Shown here: positions 6,144 to 8,577 of the stretch, piece by piece
Numbering within the stretch: the stretch's first letter is position 1
Layout of the letters: every line of letters begins with the position of its first letter
Source: an uncultured Veillonella sp.
GTDB taxonomy: Bacteria; Bacillota; Negativicutes; Veillonellales; Veillonellaceae
Direction of reading: 5' to 3'
Assembly (NCBI GenBank): GCA_900549845.1
Contig: URPT01000068.1
Location: 1 to 8,577, forward strand
Length of the DNA: 8,577 bases
Position numbers and translations under genes: made by a program
The notes under the pieces: generated by a model
The model's database searches: none
Seen by the model: only the letters and a program-made list of their open reading frames with translations
Told to the model about the DNA's origin: nothing

Positions 6144-6177
6144 AGAACCTCCTATTGATAATGGGAGGTTCTTTTTT
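6144..6177 (+). terminator. Intrinsic terminator of hydG
   Basis: AGAACCTCC at 6144-6152 pairs with GGAGGTTCT at 6164-6172. Three further pairs inside (one U-G) leave a five-base loop. A run of six T ends at 6177. Confidence 0.95.
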
Positions 6178-6247
6178 GTTGAGAAAAAGACAAGGTTTAA
6201 ATGAGAATAAAATATATAAAATGGTTTATTTTATTCACTTTTTGATG

Positions 6248-6276
6248 TATAATAAATAAAAATGATAATGATAATA
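6248..6276 (+). promoter_or_regulatory. Possible recJ promoter with Fur-like box at the transcription start
   Basis: TATAAT at 6248-6253 is a perfect -10 hexamer with a weak -35 (TTTATT, 6225-6230, 17-bp spacer). Transcription would begin near 6260. Directly there, GATAATGATAAT at 6264-6275 is two full Fur-type hexamers in tandem, and the 19-mer at 6258-6276 matches the classical Fur box at 14 of 19 positions by hand count. A repressor here would block initiation. The region is very AT-rich, so chance similarity is a real alternative. Confidence 0.4.
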
Positions 6277-6282
6277 CGTTGA

Positions 6283-6296
6283 ATTATTATAATAAT
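6283..6296 (+). repeat. Perfect 14-bp palindrome ATTATTATAATAAT
   Basis: The sequence equals its own reverse complement. It lies 7 bp after the GATAATGATAAT element and about 25 bp before the recJ ribosome binding site. It has the AT-rich dyad look of Fur or PerR family operators, but pure A/T palindromes also arise easily by chance. Confidence 0.5.
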
Positions 6297-6323
6297 ATTG
6301 ATTATAAACTACTGAGGGATATG

Positions 6324-8306
6324 ATGATTAAGAAAAAACGTTGGCGCATTTCTACAAGCGACAAAGAACAAGAAAATATCTTAATCCGTGAACTTGGTGT
6401 AAATCCTATTGTGGCAAAATTAATGGTAAATCGCCACATAGATGTTGACGAAGGGCGGAAGTTTTTACAAGGCTCTTTGTCAGATTTGTTAGATCCATTC
6501 ACATTAAAAGATATGGATGTAGCTGTTTCGCTAGTTCAGGAGACAATTGAAAAGCATAAACCAATCGTTATTTATGGCGATTATGATGTAGACGGTATTA
6601 CTGCAACATCTGTTCTGTATCGATTTTTAAAGAAACTAGGTGCCGATGTTACCTATTACATACCAGAGCGTCAAAGCGAAGGATATGGCCTCAATTTAGA
6701 GGCTTTAGAGCACCTTATAGAGCGGGGGACGGCTCTAGTTATTACCGTAGACTGTGGTATCAGTTCTTACGATATTGTGGAGGCTGTACGTGACCGTATT
6801 GATATGATCATTACGGATCATCATACGGCACCAGATTTGATTCCACGAGCAAAGGCTGTTATTAACCACAAGCAGAAGGATTGTCCCTATAAGGATAAAA
6901 ACTTGTCCGGCGTTGGGGTTGCCTTTAAATTATGCCAAGCTTTATGGCTCACAAAATATGGTGAATGGTATTTAGATGATTTAGATATTGTTGCACTAGG
7001 TACTGTGGCAGACGTAGTACCGTTAGTAGGTGAGAACCGCATCATTGTAAAAGCAGGCCTAGAGAAGATGAATAGTCATCCTAATTTGGGCATTAAAAAG
7101 CTTATCGATGTAGCGGGTCTCCATGAACGAACTATAACATCTGGACATATCGGTTTTACTTTGGCACCTCGCCTTAATGCAGCAGGTCGCGTAACTCATG
7201 CAACACGTGCTGTTGAGTTACTTGTTACCGATGATGCTGATATGGCAGAAGCTATTGCAGAGGAGTTAAATGAAACTAACCGTGAACGCCAAGAATTAGA
7301 GCGGAATATTCATGAACTTGCTCGCATCGATGTGGCTAATCAAGGTCATAAAGCGGATTATGTAACGGTGGTGGCTGGTGAAGACTGGCATCCTGGTGTT
7401 ATAGGTATTGTGGCCTCTCGTTTAGTTGAGGAGTTTTATAAACCAACCTTAGTCATCAGTATTCATGATGGCGTTGGTAAAGGTTCCTGCCGTAGTATTG
7501 ATGGCTTTAATATTTACGATGCACTCAAGTCCTGTGAAGATGTGTTACTACAGTTTGGTGGTCATGCTGCAGCAGCTGGCTTTAGTATTGATGCAAGTCG
7601 TATAGATGAACTACGAGACCGATTAACGGCGTATTGTAAAGAGCATGTGACACAGGAAGAATATATCCCTGTCGTTGCTATTGATGCGGAACTACCCGTT
7701 GATGATATCGATGTAGATATCATTGACCGCGTATCAGCCCTTGAACCGTATGGTATGGCTAATAGTACGCCGGTCTTTGCCGTTATGGAAGCAACGGTAC
7801 AAGATATTATGCTTATGGGGCAGTTAAAAAATCATTGTAAGGTGATTTTAGAAACCTCGAGTGGCACATTAGATGCCATTGCTTGGAATCGTCCCGATTT
7901 GTTTAAAACCATATTTGTTGGAACTGTGGTGAAAGTAGCATTTTCATTGCAAAAGAATGAATGGCAAGGTATGGTTTCTCCACAGCTTATGATCCAAGCT
8001 ATTGAACCGTTGACTGAAGAGCCTATTACACTTTCAACAGAAGGGCTTAGACATATGTATGTCATAGTCAAACAAGCTATGCATGGTCGTAGTCAATCGG
8101 TTTACAATGTGGAACAAGAAATTTTGCGCCGCAAGCCGACAGATCAAAATAATCGTAGTGCCCTTACATCCTTAGATGTTTTTAAGGAGTTGGGCATCAT
8201 AGAAGAATATACAAGTGATGATGGTCAATTAATGCTAAGATGGAATGCCGTTGAAGGAAAATTAGATCTTGTCACATCCGTAACATTTCTTACCTATAGT
8301 GTATAG
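6324..8306 (+). CDS. recJ: Single-stranded-DNA-specific 5'-3' exonuclease RecJ
   Basis: RecJ degrades single-stranded DNA 5' to 3' in RecF-pathway recombination, mismatch repair and base excision repair. From ATG 6324 it has 660 residues. DHH phosphoesterase motifs are in order: DYDVDG at 86-91 (metal ligands), ITVDCG, DHH at 165-167, ALGTVADVVPL and APRLNAAGR. The DHHA1 domain follows with DWHPGVIGIVASRL and GGHAAAAG at 412-419. An OB-fold-like part (about 460-560) carries the region MLMGQLKNHCKVIL. The last 90 or so residues form an extra C-terminal segment absent from the shorter E. coli protein but shorter than the Bacillus extension. GAGGG at 6314-6318 lies 5 nt before ATG 6324. ATG 6321 and an unsupported TTG at 6279 are in frame. 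The stop overlaps the ribosome binding site of the next gene, so the two form an operon. Confidence 0.95.
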   Translation: MIKKKRWRISTSDKEQENILIRELGVNPIVAKLMVNRHIDVDEGRKFLQGSLSDLLDPFTLKDMDVAVSLVQETIEKHKPIVIYGDYDVDGITATSVLYRFLKKLGADVTYYIPERQSEGYGLNLEALEHLIERGTALVITVDCGISSYDIVEAVRDRIDMIITDHHTAPDLIPRAKAVINHKQKDCPYKDKNLSGVGVAFKLCQALWLTKYGEWYLDDLDIVALGTVADVVPLVGENRIIVKAGLEKMNSHPNLGIKKLIDVAGLHERTITSGHIGFTLAPRLNAAGRVTHATRAVELLVTDDADMAEAIAEELNETNRERQELERNIHELARIDVANQGHKADYVTVVAGEDWHPGVIGIVASRLVEEFYKPTLVISIHDGVGKGSCRSIDGFNIYDALKSCEDVLLQFGGHAAAAGFSIDASRIDELRDRLTAYCKEHVTQEEYIPVVAIDAELPVDDIDVDIIDRVSALEPYGMANSTPVFAVMEATVQDIMLMGQLKNHCKVILETSSGTLDAIAWNRPDLFKTIFVGTVVKVAFSLQKNEWQGMVSPQLMIQAIEPLTEEPITLSTEGLRHMYVIVKQAMHGRSQSVYNVEQEILRRKPTDQNNRSALTSLDVFKELGIIEEYTSDDGQLMLRWNAVEGKLDLVTSVTFLTYSV

Positions 8307-8313
8307 GAGGTGA
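8305..8313 (+). promoter_or_regulatory. Ribosome binding site of rel, overlapping the recJ stop
   Basis: AGGAGGTGA begins inside the recJ TAG codon and lies 4 nt before ATG 8318. It is a full-strength site and supports translation of the next gene within the recJ transcript. Confidence 0.85.
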
Positions 8314-8317
8314 CACC

Positions 8318-8577
8318 ATGACAACTGTAAATGAAGAAGGCAAAGCTTTAGTGGAACAAAGTACATTTGATAAAAGTAAAGCCTTAGCCGAGTTTATGGA
8401 GTATATCCATACGTATTTAACAGATGATGAGTGTGACCAAGTATTGAAAGCTTTTGAGCTTGCTGATAAGGCTCATGAAGGTCAGTTTAGAGCTTCCGGT
8501 GAACCGTATATCATGCATCCTTTAGCTGTAGCTGATATTTTGGCACATTTACAAATCGACCATATTACACTCATGGC
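8318..8577 (+). CDS. relA: RelA/SpoT-type (p)ppGpp synthetase/hydrolase, N-terminal part (3' end cut by window)
   Basis: The stringent-response enzyme that makes and breaks (p)ppGpp. Only 86 codons are present. The translation begins MTTVNEEGKALVEQ and, from about residue 47, reads ELADKAHEGQFRASGEPYIMHPLAVADILAHL, the hallmark start of the HD-type hydrolase domain of long Rel proteins. The His in IMHPLAVA is the first metal-binding histidine of that domain. Because the hydrolase start is well conserved, a bifunctional Rel is likelier than a synthetase-only RelA, but the HDxxED motif and the synthetase, TGS and ACT parts lie beyond the window. It follows recJ by 11 bp in the same transcript. 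In Bacillus the apt gene sits between recJ and relA; here it does not. Confidence 0.93.
   Translation, partial: MTTVNEEGKALVEQSTFDKSKALAEFMEYIHTYLTDDECDQVLKAFELADKAHEGQFRASGEPYIMHPLAVADILAHLQIDHITLM

Noticed and set aside
6279..6323. TTG start for recJ at 6279
   Set aside because: It has no ribosome binding site, encodes an AT-driven NYYNNIDY stretch unlike RecJ, and would overlap the possible operator. ATG 6324 has GAGGG at good spacing.
1..8577. Mobile elements, CRISPR arrays, tRNA or rRNA genes, phage genes
   Set aside because: No transposase, integrase, regular spaced repeats or RNA gene sequence was seen. Gene content is core metabolism and information processing.

Overview
The window looks like a stretch of chromosome from a low-GC, anaerobic Firmicute. 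The best guess is a Negativicutes genome of the Veillonella type. This rests on several points: AT-rich spacers, strong AGGAGGTG-type ribosome binding sites, an RNase E/G family nuclease, an L27 protein with a removable N-terminal extension next to its Prp protease, and a gene for [FeFe]-hydrogenase maturation. The genus is inferred from overall feel and was not tested. All genes lie on the + strand and look intact, except the two cut by the window edges.

Region 1 (1-1662) holds the C-terminal two-thirds of an RNase E/G family endoribonuclease, followed closely by the manganese exporter gene mntP. Region 2 (about 1718-2840) is a ribosomal protein operon with clear boundaries. It has a near-consensus sigma-70-type promoter (TTGACA, 17 bp, TATACT), a roughly 110-nt structured leader of the L21-leader kind, then rplU (L21), prp (cysteine protease) and rpmA (L27), and a perfect intrinsic terminator. 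Prp is expected to trim the nine-residue L27 extension.

Region 3 (2841-4567) is a two-gene ABC transporter operon of the FetAB (YbbL/YbbM, UPF0014) type, linked to iron export. A Fur-box-like sequence lies upstream and a strong terminator downstream. Region 4 (4568-6177) is a single-gene unit for HydG, the radical SAM tyrosine lyase that makes the CO and cyanide ligands of the [FeFe]-hydrogenase H-cluster. It has its own extended -10 promoter and terminator. Region 5 (6178-8577) starts with a promoter-like sequence overlapping a second Fur-box-like element. It continues with recJ (single-strand DNA 5'-3' exonuclease) and the first 86 codons of a RelA/SpoT-type (p)ppGpp synthetase/hydrolase, in one likely operon.

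I see no mobile element, CRISPR array, tRNA or rRNA. No wholly novel system is evident. The points most worth a second look are the Fur-like sites in front of fetAB and recJ-rel, the Prp/L27 processing pair, the L21 leader RNA, the start-site ambiguity and repeats in the hydG leader, and the altered gene neighbourhoods (mntP between the RNase gene and rplU, no obgE after rpmA, no apt between recJ and rel).
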